DNA from: Coriobacteriaceae bacterium
Lineage (GTDB): Bacteria; Actinomycetota; Coriobacteriia; Coriobacteriales; UMGS124
Assembly: GCA_019420325.1 (NCBI GenBank)
Contig: JAHZHK010000002.1
Location: 56,609-70,200, forward strand
DNA: 13,592 bases
Direction of reading: 5' to 3'
Position numbers and translations under genes: made by a program. Positions 4,845 to 12,801 of this stretch are shown here, piece after piece; the stretch's first letter is position 1, and every line of letters starts with the position of its first letter. The notes beneath the pieces were generated by a model. It was given only the letters and a program-made list of their open reading frames with translations. It was not told where the DNA came from and searched no databases.

Positions 4845-7800
4845 CTACAGCCTTGCGTAGCGCGAGCGGATGAGTTCGTGCAGGGCCTGTTTGTCGGCGC
4901 GGGTGAAGCGGTAGCGCACCTCCTGCGGCTTGCCGGGACGTGCGGGGTCGGGCTGCTCTACGCGCACGAAGGCAAGCTCGACCTCGTCGAAACCCTGGGT
5001 GAGCGCGACATAGGCGTAGCAGCGAGCCTGCAGGTCGTGCTTGGCGCGCAGGTCGTCGGCCGTCTCGGCTGCGCTGCCGCCCGTCTTGTAGTCCACGATG
5101 AAGGCGCGGCGAGGCTCGTCTTGCTGCGCCGGGGTGTCGTGGCACAGCAGGTCCATGGCGCCTTCGAGGTGGATGGGCTCGCCCTGAGTGCCCTGCAGCG
5201 CCACGTAGAAGGGCGCCTCGGGCACGAGTACGCCAAACGTTGCTGCCTGCGCGGCAGCGTCGCTTGCCATCCAATGAGCGCAGGCACCCTTGAGCGCGCT
5301 CAGCTCTCCCGCGGGCGCGCCCCAGGTAGCCAGGCAGGCGCGCAGGCGCTCGTCGGCGGGCATGGCAAGTGCCGTGTCGCTGGCGCCTTGGCCTTTGCGC
5401 CACGCGAGGTCCTCGGCCATGAATTGGCAGGCCTGGTGCAGGGCGCTGCCGAAGGCGGTGGAGCTTGCGTGATGGGGCCGTGCTGGCACGACTGTCGGTT
5501 CCTCGTCGGTTTCCACGGGCTGCGCCTCGGCCTTGTCTTCTTGCTCGGCCTCGGTGTCGTGCGCGGCGATGCTGCTGTAGGAGAACGTCGCGGCCCGTGC
5601 GGGGTTGTAGGGCAGGCGCGTGGGTTCCAAATCGCTCAGGTACTCGCCGCACCTCGGTGCCTCGGGAACGGTGCAGGTCGTAGGCGCATTGTCGCAGGCC
5701 TCCCCCTGCGTCTGGGCCCCGTCTGCCTGCTGCCCCTCGACGACGACGTTGCCGTCGAGGTCGAGCACGAGCTTGGCGTATTCCACAATGGCGGGAGTCG
5801 TGCCTGCGTAGTCGATACCTTCCGGCGCGCTTCGCCAGGGGCCGTCTTGGCCGAACAGGCTGCACCGCAGGTCGTTGATGCAGTCGTCTTTTCCCATCTG
5901 CTTGGAGCTGTCGGCGTAGTTCACGGCGATGACGAGGGCCTCGCGCGGGCGGGTTGCGCCTACGTAGAACTTGCGGCGCTGCTCAGCGAGCTCCTCGGCG
6001 TCGTGATATGCCTTGAGCGACGTGCTCATGCCGCCCGCGGTGATGTCCTCGTCTTCGAGCGCCAGGGGCTCTTCGAGCATGCCTGCCTCAATGAGCCCGT
6101 TGACCGCCGATTCCGACAGCTCAGGCGCGGAATCCCTCTCGGTCTCAGGTTTTGAGTTCCTCGGCTTCAGCGAGAGGTACAGGTGCCCGTTGGCGCATTC
6201 GAGGGTGAGCGGGCTTGGGTGGCCGCCGTTTGAGCCGTTGAAGTCGGCGAGGGCCACGATGGGGTACTCGAGCCCCTTCGAGCTGTGGATGGTGAGGATG
6301 CGCACGGCGTCCTGCTCGTCGGTGTTGAGCGAACCGGGGCGCTCGGTGATGCCCCCGTCGATTATCTGGGAGTAGATGTTGCTGACCTGTGCAGGTCCTG
6401 CCAGGGGGTTGTCGCGTTCGATGCTCTCCACCATGCGCAGGGCCTTGAAGAAGTTGGCCGCCTGGGCCATGCCCTGCGGGCCCTGTTCTTGCAGGCGAGG
6501 CAGGTAGCCCGACTCGATGGCGATCTCGTTGAGGCAGCTGCTCATCTGGGAGGCGCTGACCCTGCGTGCCGCATGCGCAAAGACACGCGCGGCAAGCTGA
6601 ATGCGCGGCGGCAGAGCGGTGCTTTGCGAATTCGTCCGCTGTTCGTCGAGGTAGGCGAGCATGCCGTGCCAGAAGCTGCGCCTCTTGCCCTCGGGGGAGG
6701 TTGCAAGCGCCAGGAGCTCGTCGCATCCCAGCCCAAAGACCTCGCTTGTGAGCGCGATGTCCAGGGCGGCGTTGTCCAGCGGGTTTGCCAGGGCGGCGCA
6801 CAGAGAGGCGACCGTGCGTGCCTCGGCTGTGTCTTTGAATCCCGAGCCGCCCGTGATGGTGCATGGGGCGCCGTGCCGGCGCAGGGCCTGGGCATAGACC
6901 TCGGCGTTTGTCATGCGCCCAAGCAGAATGACCATGTCAGCCCAACGGCAGTTTGCCGAGCCGGTCTCATGGAGGATGCAGAAACGTTTGGCGATGGCCT
7001 GCGCCTCGTAGGCGATGCGGTCGTCGGTTTTGGCGTTTTTAGCTGCCCTGCTGCTGTTTGACGCTGTCGCGACAATCTCGATGCGGGGCACCTCGGGAAA
7101 CGCGTTGCGGGGGTTTTCTGCATGCTTCTCGTCGAAGCCGAGCTTGATGAACTCGTTGTCGCCAAACACACGCTCCTGGCTGAAGACCTTGTTGACGAAG
7201 CGGATGATGTCGCCGTGCGAGCGGAAGTTGCGGTCGAGCTCGCATGCGAGACCCCCGGCGCCCTCCAGCTCCCGCATGTGCCGCTTGTGCGCGAGGTAGG
7301 TACTCACGTCGGCCCCGCGGAAGCGGTAGATGCTCTGCTGGGTGTCGCCCACGGTGCAGAGGCGACGGTCGCCGTCGGTGAGATGCGAGATGAGGGCAAT
7401 CTGCAGCTCGCTTGTGTCCTGGAACTCGTCGACCATGATGAGGCGGAAACGGTCGCGATAGCGGGCCTCAACCTCGGGCAGGGTCTCAAACGCGTCGAGC
7501 GTCTTGGTGATGAGGTCGTCCTGGTCGAGCACGCCCATGGCGAACTTATGCTGCTCATAGAGGCGCTGCACCTCGCACGCAAGCGTGTAGAGGCCTTCGC
7601 GCGCGGCCGCTGCCAGGCCCATCTCGCATTCTGCGAGGAGTCGGAGAAGGGACTGACGGAACACATATCCGGCAAGCTTGAAGCCGCCCGCCGTTGTTGA
7701 GGGAGAGGGGTTGTCGAAGATGTACCCATAGACCTCGGCGTACGAGGGGTCGTCCTGGCAGCGAAGCCTGTCGAACGCGCGAAGTCCGTAAGGTCCCTCC

Positions 7801-8480
7801 GTCATGTCGCGCACAGCGGGGGTGAACTTGTTCGTCGGCTTGCCGTTTTTGTTTATACCGCCGCGGGCCGCGGTGTCGATATCGATGATTGCCTCGTACA
7901 TCTCCTGTGCGATGTCGCGGGCGGGCATGATGGGGGCCATGACGACCGAGTCGAGGCCGCCTCGCACGTTTGCGGCTTTTCCGAGCAGGTCGAACACCAT
8001 TTTGTGAACCTGGTCATTGTCATACTCGTCAAGGAACGCGTCAAACTGGCCGTCGGAGTCCCTGACGGCCTCGTCGAGACAGGCTGTGAGCAGCCTGTTC
8101 TTTTCCACGTCACCTATGAGGCCGAATGCCGGGTCCAAGCCGAGTTCAAGGGCGTTTTCATGCAGGATGCGCGAGCACATGCCATGGATGGTGGAGATCC
8201 AGCATGCGTCGACCTTGAGCGCCTGCTCGGGCATGTGCTCCTGACGCAGCTTGTTGCGCACGCGTGCCTTGATCTCGGCCGCTGCCGCCTCGGTGAAGGT
8301 GATGGCAAGCACCTGGTCGATGTCGGTGACGCCGGAGAGCTCGGGATTGAGCAGGGCATAGGCGATGCGCTGCGTGAGCATGAACGTCTTGCCCGATCCG
8401 GCGCCGGCGCTTACGAGCAAGGGACCGTTCACGTGTTCGACGCAGGCGCGCTGCTGGGGGGTGAGGGTGCTCAGGTCCAT
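4845..8480 (-). CDS. addA: Helicase-nuclease subunit AddA (UvrD-like helicase with RecB-type nuclease)
   Basis: This 1211-residue protein has all superfamily 1A helicase motifs: a Q-motif 'TPQQR' (7-11), Walker A 'GAGSGKT' (26-32), motif Ia 'ITFTEAAAAEIKAR' (60-73), Walker B 'VDEFQDT' (350-356), motif III 'GDTQQSIYRFRGAD' (378-391), motif IV 'LDRNFRSH' (415-422), motif V 'TIHSSKGLEYP' (730-740) and motif VI 'YVGATRPRE' (839-847). A low-complexity, partly acidic linker (about 905-1005) leads to a PD-(D/E)XK nuclease with H1015, D1110, D1130-x-K1132 and Q1151...Y1155. Length and order fit AddA, which unwinds and trims broken DNA ends for RecA loading together with AddB. The ATG at 8480 is chosen over a longer extension to 8531 because it has an AAGGAGG site and sits 2 bp after the addB stop. 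It ends at the terminator shared with hypA. Confidence 0.96.
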   Translation of the reverse strand: MDLSTLTPQQRACVEHVNGPLLVSAGAGSGKTFMLTQRIAYALLNPELSGVTDIDQVLAITFTEAAAAEIKARVRNKLRQEHMPEQALKVDACWISTIHGMCSRILHENALELGLDPAFGLIGDVEKNRLLTACLDEAVRDSDGQFDAFLDEYDNDQVHKMVFDLLGKAANVRGGLDSVVMAPIMPARDIAQEMYEAIIDIDTAARGGINKNGKPTNKFTPAVRDMTEGPYGLRAFDRLRCQDDPSYAEVYGYIFDNPSPSTTAGGFKLAGYVFRQSLLRLLAECEMGLAAAAREGLYTLACEVQRLYEQHKFAMGVLDQDDLITKTLDAFETLPEVEARYRDRFRLIMVDEFQDTSELQIALISHLTDGDRRLCTVGDTQQSIYRFRGADVSTYLAHKRHMRELEGAGGLACELDRNFRSHGDIIRFVNKVFSQERVFGDNEFIKLGFDEKHAENPRNAFPEVPRIEIVATASNSSRAAKNAKTDDRIAYEAQAIAKRFCILHETGSANCRWADMVILLGRMTNAEVYAQALRRHGAPCTITGGSGFKDTAEARTVASLCAALANPLDNAALDIALTSEVFGLGCDELLALATSPEGKRRSFWHGMLAYLDEQRTNSQSTALPPRIQLAARVFAHAARRVSASQMSSCLNEIAIESGYLPRLQEQGPQGMAQAANFFKALRMVESIERDNPLAGPAQVSNIYSQIIDGGITERPGSLNTDEQDAVRILTIHSSKGLEYPIVALADFNGSNGGHPSPLTLECANGHLYLSLKPRNSKPETERDSAPELSESAVNGLIEAGMLEEPLALEDEDITAGGMSTSLKAYHDAEELAEQRRKFYVGATRPREALVIAVNYADSSKQMGKDDCINDLRCSLFGQDGPWRSAPEGIDYAGTTPAIVEYAKLVLDLDGNVVVEGQQADGAQTQGEACDNAPTTCTVPEAPRCGEYLSDLEPTRLPYNPARAATFSYSSIAAHDTEAEQEDKAEAQPVETDEEPTVVPARPHHASSTAFGSALHQACQFMAEDLAWRKGQGASDTALAMPADERLRACLATWGAPAGELSALKGACAHWMASDAAAQAATFGVLVPEAPFYVALQGTQGEPIHLEGAMDLLCHDTPAQQDEPRRAFIVDYKTGGSAAETADDLRAKHDLQARCYAYVALTQGFDEVELAFVRVEQPDPARPGKPQEVRYRFTRADKQALHELIRSRYARL

Positions 8481-8482
8481 GG

Positions 8483-11400
8483 TTACTTTGCCTCCTTGGG
8501 GCAGCTGCCGGCAAGCGGGCAGTAGCTGCATGAAGCCTTCTCAAAGCGCGGGCGCGCCACAACGCGTCCTTCGCGAAGCTCGGCGATTGCCTCGGCTGCG
8601 GTTTGTTCGACGCGTGCCATCACGAGCTCGACGCCCGGTGTTCCGTCAATTCCCTCAAAGGGGACGCAGTATTTGCGCTGCAGGTAGAAGCCACATTCCT
8701 CGGGAACGAGCCCGGCGTGGGCCATGTTGAGGAAGCCGGAGCACTCGGGCTTCTTGTATGAGACGTACAGGCCTCCCGCCAAGTTGCGCTCGGGCATGAG
8801 CTGCTGAATAGCGGCCATGTATATGATGATCTGCGAGTGTTGGGGCAGCGGGTCGAGCGTGGAGGGGTCGTCGGTCTTTTTGGGCTGCACGGGCTTGTGT
8901 CCTTTGTGCAGGCTTCCCTTGTAGTCTACGACGAGGACGGAGTTGGTCTGCGGGTTGAGGTCGATGCGGTCGATGATGCCGTAGATGCGCACGCCGCCGA
9001 ACGTGACGGTGCCGCTCTCCCCGCCGAACTTCCATTCGTTGTAGGTCGGCACGAACCCTTCCGGCATGAACTGCTCGCGCTCAAGGCATTTGACCAGCCT
9101 GTAGCGGTAATCGCGCAGACGCGCCTTTTCCAGCTCCGTGATGGGAATGAGGGGACGCTCGGCCTGGGGTTGCGCGTCGCAGGCGTATTGGAAGCTCTCG
9201 TCAAAGACGTCCGTCCATACCTCGCGCGGCGTGTCGGCTGTGATGCGTGCGATGCCCGTGCGCTGCCCCAGCAGGTCGTGGAAGCGCTCGAGCACCAGAT
9301 GGCAGAACGTGCCGCGCGAGCGGGGGTCGCCGAAGGGGACATCGAGGTCGTCGGAAGGAAGCTTGCGCTCGTGGAGCCAGCGTAGAGGGCAGTTGATGAG
9401 AGCCTCCAGGCTGCTGGGCGACCAGAGCGTGTCGGGGTTGGCAAATGAAGCGCCCAGCGCCGGGTCGGCAAGCTCAAAGGCGGCAGGGTCGCACCGCACG
9501 AGGGCGGGGGCATACGTCACAGGGCTTGCAAGCTGGGCGAACGTTTCCTCGCCCATGCCCATGGCCTTGATGTCGCCCGAGATGGGCAGGCCCGTGGTGC
9601 GGTCGAGGCCGTCGATGTCGGACGGGTCGTCGCGATAGCAGTCCACAAGCTCCTCAAGCAGGGCGCAGGGTCGCAGGGGTTTTGCTTCCTCATCGGCCAA
9701 GACGCGCTCCACCACCATGACGTCACGTGCCGCCTCGATGCACGAGCGGAAGGTACGGCGCAGCTGCGCTATCTGACCAGGACAAGACACGATGCCGAGG
9801 GCCTGCCATAGGCTCGTTTTTGCGTCGACGCGTTCGCGCAGGGGGTAGACGTTTGCCGTGAGGTCGCACAGGATGACGGCGCGTGCCTTCAGGGCGTCTG
9901 CCTCGCTGGGCCTGACGACGCGCACGGCGTTGGGGTTTGCTTGCAGCACGCGGGCCTGCTTTTGGGCGCCGATGTCGCTGGTGGGCACGTTGACCCAGCC
10001 CACGGGGGCCGAGATGCACTCGAACAGCCAGGCAAGGTCGTCGGCGCTGGGGGCAGATCCCATGAGTTCCCGCCATGTCTCGACGCCGCGGACGAGGGTC
10101 TTGGCACAGGCTCGCTCGAACTGGTCTTGGGGAGAAAGGGGCTGGGGAAGACGGGCCTCGAGCAGGGCGAGGATCGAGTCGAGGTCCTTTGGGGTTGCCA
10201 TGCCCTCTGTGTCCGCCGCCGCTCCATGGGGATCTGCCGGGGTTGTCGCAGCCGATGCCGTTCCATCGGGGTCCGCCGGGGTTGCCTCATCCTGGCCGTC
10301 TTGGTCCTGCACAGTCAGTTGAGCACGAAGCGCCTGGGCAAAGCCGTGCGCGCTTGTCATGCGCAGGCCGCGCCAGTCGCGGTCGAGCTTGAGGGCCTCC
10401 GCCAGGGGGATGTGCATATACGGGTTGCGTGCTAGGTCGCTTACTTGTGCACGAAGGTCGGGTGCAGGCTCGTCGGTGCGTGTCTTCTCGGCTTCCAGCA
10501 GGCGCATCCAAGCCAGGACGAAGGCGCTCGCATGGCTGAGCGCGAGTTTCTCGGCACCGCTCACTGCCAGGGCGATGCCGCGTGGGGCGTGCTCGGAGAG
10601 GGGGCCGCCCAGGGCGCGTGCTGTGTTGAGCGGGTCGTGCGTCATGACGACGATGTCGCGCGGCGCTATGCCGTCGACGTGCACGAGCTGGCCGATTTGG
10701 CGTGCGAGCAGCTCGCCTTCGGCATAGCGTCCAGCGGGCAGGCATGCGCGCAGGGCGCCCGTGGCGGTGACATGTGTGGAATCACCCTCACTGAACAGGG
10801 TGTTTGTCAGTTGGATGAGCTCGGGGGAGCGCGCCGAATCGAGCGAGGCCCCTGCTGCCGCCAGGAGGTCTGCCCCTGCCCTGAAAGTGACCTCGACGCC
10901 CGCCTCGGTTGCCAGGCCCTCAATCTGCTTGGCGACGTGGCGCTCTGCCTCAAACGCCGCGTTGTCTTCAAGGCATCCCACAAGCGTGACGCCTGCGTGC
11001 GTGCATGTCTCGCCAACCAGCGCGAGCGCGGCGCCCTCAAGGTTCCAGCAGCCGTCGATCACGAGGTGCGGCCAGCCGGCCTCGGGCGTGCATGCGGCCA
11101 GTTTGCGCATGGCGCTTCCGGGCTCTATCAGTCCATGCGACTGGGTGAGCGCGAAGTAGGCCTTGGCTGCCTGCAGGAGCTCGAGTTGGGCAGGAGTGAG
11201 CTGGGTGTCTGCAGGTGCCGGCATGCCTTGCGCGCATGCGTTCTCGAATGCATCCAGCCCGGCGCCTACGCGCACGATACTGGCGAGGCTGCTTACCATG
11301 CCGGTCGAGCGCAGGGAGGAAGACGACCAATCTCCCTGCTCAAGTGTCTTCTTTACCAAAAGGCGGCGCTGTAGGTTGCCGATTGGCGCCCGTCCATCGC

Positions 11401-11632
11401 CGTAGAGGGCCCAGCGCCCGCCCGCCCAGGTGTCGAGCGTGGCTACCTCCACGCCTGCGAGTCCCTTGCCCGCATCTGCCAGGTGCCGCTTGACAGCCAG
11501 GGCGATGTTGCGGGAGGGCACGATCCATGCAACGCGCCTGCCCTGCCGCAGCATCTCCTGCACGACGGCATATGCGCACGCCGAGCGCTCATAGCGGTCG
11601 TGCGCACTGACAATCTCGAGTCTTCCTGGCAC
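8483..11632 (-). CDS. addB: Helicase-nuclease subunit AddB (PD-(D/E)XK nuclease family)
   Basis: This 1049-residue protein is encoded directly upstream of addA, with a 2-bp gap. The C-terminal third holds a RecB-type nuclease: H778 in 'RGTFCHLVLERF', D891 in 'IIDRID', D903-x-K905 in 'VDYKGS' and Q934...Y938. Cys748 ('NCPLRW') plus C1035, C1038 and C1044 ('CSYCPLAGSC') match the four-cysteine iron-sulfur staple of AddB nucleases. The N-terminus ('EIVSAHDRYERSACA') sits where a Walker A loop is expected but has no GxxGSGKT, so this subunit probably does not bind ATP there, as in degenerate AddB/RexB forms. An Ala/Asp/Pro/Thr-rich linker contains an imperfect 13-residue tandem repeat. The start is GTG at 11632, with GGAAGGGAG upstream on the minus strand. 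No strong promoter is seen in the 100 bp upstream. Confidence 0.92.
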   Translation of the reverse strand: MPGRLEIVSAHDRYERSACAYAVVQEMLRQGRRVAWIVPSRNIALAVKRHLADAGKGLAGVEVATLDTWAGGRWALYGDGRAPIGNLQRRLLVKKTLEQGDWSSSSLRSTGMVSSLASIVRVGAGLDAFENACAQGMPAPADTQLTPAQLELLQAAKAYFALTQSHGLIEPGSAMRKLAACTPEAGWPHLVIDGCWNLEGAALALVGETCTHAGVTLVGCLEDNAAFEAERHVAKQIEGLATEAGVEVTFRAGADLLAAAGASLDSARSPELIQLTNTLFSEGDSTHVTATGALRACLPAGRYAEGELLARQIGQLVHVDGIAPRDIVVMTHDPLNTARALGGPLSEHAPRGIALAVSGAEKLALSHASAFVLAWMRLLEAEKTRTDEPAPDLRAQVSDLARNPYMHIPLAEALKLDRDWRGLRMTSAHGFAQALRAQLTVQDQDGQDEATPADPDGTASAATTPADPHGAAADTEGMATPKDLDSILALLEARLPQPLSPQDQFERACAKTLVRGVETWRELMGSAPSADDLAWLFECISAPVGWVNVPTSDIGAQKQARVLQANPNAVRVVRPSEADALKARAVILCDLTANVYPLRERVDAKTSLWQALGIVSCPGQIAQLRRTFRSCIEAARDVMVVERVLADEEAKPLRPCALLEELVDCYRDDPSDIDGLDRTTGLPISGDIKAMGMGEETFAQLASPVTYAPALVRCDPAAFELADPALGASFANPDTLWSPSSLEALINCPLRWLHERKLPSDDLDVPFGDPRSRGTFCHLVLERFHDLLGQRTGIARITADTPREVWTDVFDESFQYACDAQPQAERPLIPITELEKARLRDYRYRLVKCLEREQFMPEGFVPTYNEWKFGGESGTVTFGGVRIYGIIDRIDLNPQTNSVLVVDYKGSLHKGHKPVQPKKTDDPSTLDPLPQHSQIIIYMAAIQQLMPERNLAGGLYVSYKKPECSGFLNMAHAGLVPEECGFYLQRKYCVPFEGIDGTPGVELVMARVEQTAAEAIAELREGRVVARPRFEKASCSYCPLAGSCPKEAK
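8491..8497 (-). promoter_or_regulatory. Ribosome binding site of addA inside the addB 3' end
   Basis: On the minus strand AAGGAGG precedes the addA ATG by 10 bases and overlaps the last codons of addB. It decides the addA start and indicates translational coupling of the two subunits. Confidence 0.75.
10222..10299 (-). repeat. Two-unit 39-bp tandem repeat inside addB
   Basis: Two units with period 39 bp begin at 10222 and 10261; their best-conserved 24 bp differ at only a few positions. They encode two imperfect 13-residue units that each begin Thr-Pro-Ala-Asp-Pro, in a low-complexity linker of AddB. The reading frame is kept because 39 is a multiple of three, which suggests in-frame duplication by slippage. 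Confidence 0.7.
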
Positions 11633-11722
11633 GGGTTGCTCCCTTCCCTGGATACAGTCGGACTCAGTATCTCACGCGGGCCGGACACAAATTCCCCGCA
11701 TCGGTGGCTTGTTGCACAAAGC

Positions 11723-11799
11723 GACATAAAGAAAAGGGGGCCGCGCGGCCTGCACTTCTGTGCTGTCGCGTGGCCCCCTTAGACGCAAGTCTTTATGTC
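11723..11799. repeat. Nested inverted repeat around the trmB terminator
   Basis: A perfect 10-bp outer pair, GACATAAAGA (11723-11732) and TCTTTATGTC (11790-11799), flanks the terminator hairpin. The downstream T-rich part of the terminator can therefore pair with an A-rich segment just after the trmB stop, giving a longer extended structure. Confidence 0.75.
11734..11780 (-). terminator. Rho-independent terminator of trmB
   Basis: AAGGGGGCCGCGCG (11734-11747) pairs with CGCGTGGCCCCCTT (11767-11780), 13 of 14 positions. A further GCAC/GTGC mini-stem lies in the loop. On the minus strand the stem is followed by TTCTTT, as expected for a terminator of trmB. It separates trmB from addB. Confidence 0.88.
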
Positions 11800-11802
11800 A
11801 GG

Positions 11803-12687
11803 CTATTTGCCTGCGGTCTCGCTTTCGGGCTGTGCTTGGTTGCCTTTTTGCGCGCGCGGGCGATGGCGCTTGGGGTTCTTGGCGCGCAGTTCAGCCTTGC
11901 GGGCGAGGTTGGCGCGGCGGTTGAGCAGGTTGCGCACGGTGTCTTCCATGCCCAGGGGGATGTAGGACATGGACTCGAGGTCCTCGGGCAGGTACTCGGC
12001 AAGCGAGAGGGGTGCGATCTGCTCGACCTTCTCGGGCGCGGGGCCGGGTTTGGCGATGATGGCGTGCACGGTGGCGCCCATTTGGCACAGGCGCTCCTCG
12101 AACTCGGTGGAAACGTTGGCCTGGGGCCAGCTGGGCTCGTTCAAGAGGTCGTTTGTGCAGGCAAGAGGCTCATATCCCGCAATTTGGTACTGCGTGAGCG
12201 AGAACTTGAAGAGCGGCTCGGAGTCGGTCTTCTGGCATACCACGCCGTCGGGCGCCAGGATGGAGCGGTAGCCCATGAGGCGCTTGGCGTGGGAGAGCCT
12301 GCGCACGGCGGCCTTGCTCTGCGGGAACGGTGCCGAGAAGTTGAGGTGGATGCGCGCCAGCTCGCCGGGGGCGAAGAAACGGCACACGTCGTCTTGGGTG
12401 TCGAGAACGAAGACGGCGTTGTACACGCCCTCCTCGATGGCGCGCTGCGCGGCGAGCACCACGCAGACTTCTTCCACATCGACGCCCACGAAGAGCACGT
12501 CGGGCTCGGCCTTGGCGCTCTCGATGGCGAAGCCGCCTTTGCCGCAACCCAGGTCAAGACGGACCTCGCGGGCACGGGGCAGCAGCATCTCGGCCCAGTG
12601 GCCGGCACGCTCCTCGGGATCGTCGACGATGGCGTCGGCAAAGAGACGCCTGCGTTCGTCGAGGTTCTTGGGTTTGCGTGCGCGCAT
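11803..12687 (-). CDS. trmB: tRNA (guanosine(46)-N7)-methyltransferase TrmB
   Basis: This 294-residue class I SAM methyltransferase has the SAM loop 'LDLGCGKGGFAIES' (44-57), an acidic strand end 'VGVDVEE' (67-73), 'KTDSEPLF' (153-160) and 'TEFEERL' (194-200), which matches the family T-x-[YF]-E motif. TrmB places m7G at position 46 of the tRNA variable loop. Where most TrmB proteins read 'NFSDPWPK', this one reads 'NFSAPFPQ' (116-123). The conserved Asp, Trp and Lys are lost; the downstream 'RRL' is kept at 129-131. A basic tail of about 35 residues at the C-terminus makes it longer than usual (about 210-240). The start ATG at 12687 has an AAAGG stretch upstream. It is divergent from the DUF5662 gene and ends at its own terminator. 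The fold assignment is firm; activity on tRNA is probable, not proven. Confidence 0.88.
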   Translation of the reverse strand: MRARKPKNLDERRRLFADAIVDDPEERAGHWAEMLLPRAREVRLDLGCGKGGFAIESAKAEPDVLFVGVDVEEVCVVLAAQRAIEEGVYNAVFVLDTQDDVCRFFAPGELARIHLNFSAPFPQSKAAVRRLSHAKRLMGYRSILAPDGVVCQKTDSEPLFKFSLTQYQIAGYEPLACTNDLLNEPSWPQANVSTEFEERLCQMGATVHAIIAKPGPAPEKVEQIAPLSLAEYLPEDLESMSYIPLGMEDTVRNLLNRRANLARKAELRAKNPKRHRPRAQKGNQAQPESETAGK

Positions 12688-12723
12688 GGGCTTGCCTTTC
12701 GTTGGGTTTCGAGACGATGTGGC

Positions 12724-12732
12724 AGAATACCA
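12724..12732 (-). promoter_or_regulatory. Candidate extended -10 promoter of trmB
   Basis: On the minus strand TGG-TATTCT forms an extended -10 box about 37-45 bp before the trmB ATG. It lies inside a small GTGG...CCAC inverted repeat (12719-12733), where a regulator could bind. No good -35 box is seen. Confidence 0.45.
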
Positions 12733-12751
12733 CGCCTATCTCGTGCGCCTG

Positions 12752-12760
12752 TGCTATAAA
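12752..12760 (+). promoter_or_regulatory. Candidate extended -10 promoter of the DUF5662 gene
   Basis: TGC-TATAAA (12752-12760) is an extended -10 box, predicting a start near 12767 and a leader of about 35 nt. It is back to back with the trmB promoter, and the two -10 elements are about 20 bp apart. Confidence 0.5.
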
Positions 12761-12801
12761 TGCGTGCATAAGACAAACCCCATTGTGCAGAGAGAGTACC
12801 C

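Noticed and set aside
4815..6155. Plus-strand 446-codon open frame opposite addA
   Set aside because: It is a GC-rich antisense shadow without motifs and runs through the complete AddA nuclease domain.
8481..8531. Longer AddA start 17 codons upstream
   Set aside because: It would overlap addB by 49 bp. The ATG at 8480 has AAGGAGG and directly begins the normal AddA N-terminus.
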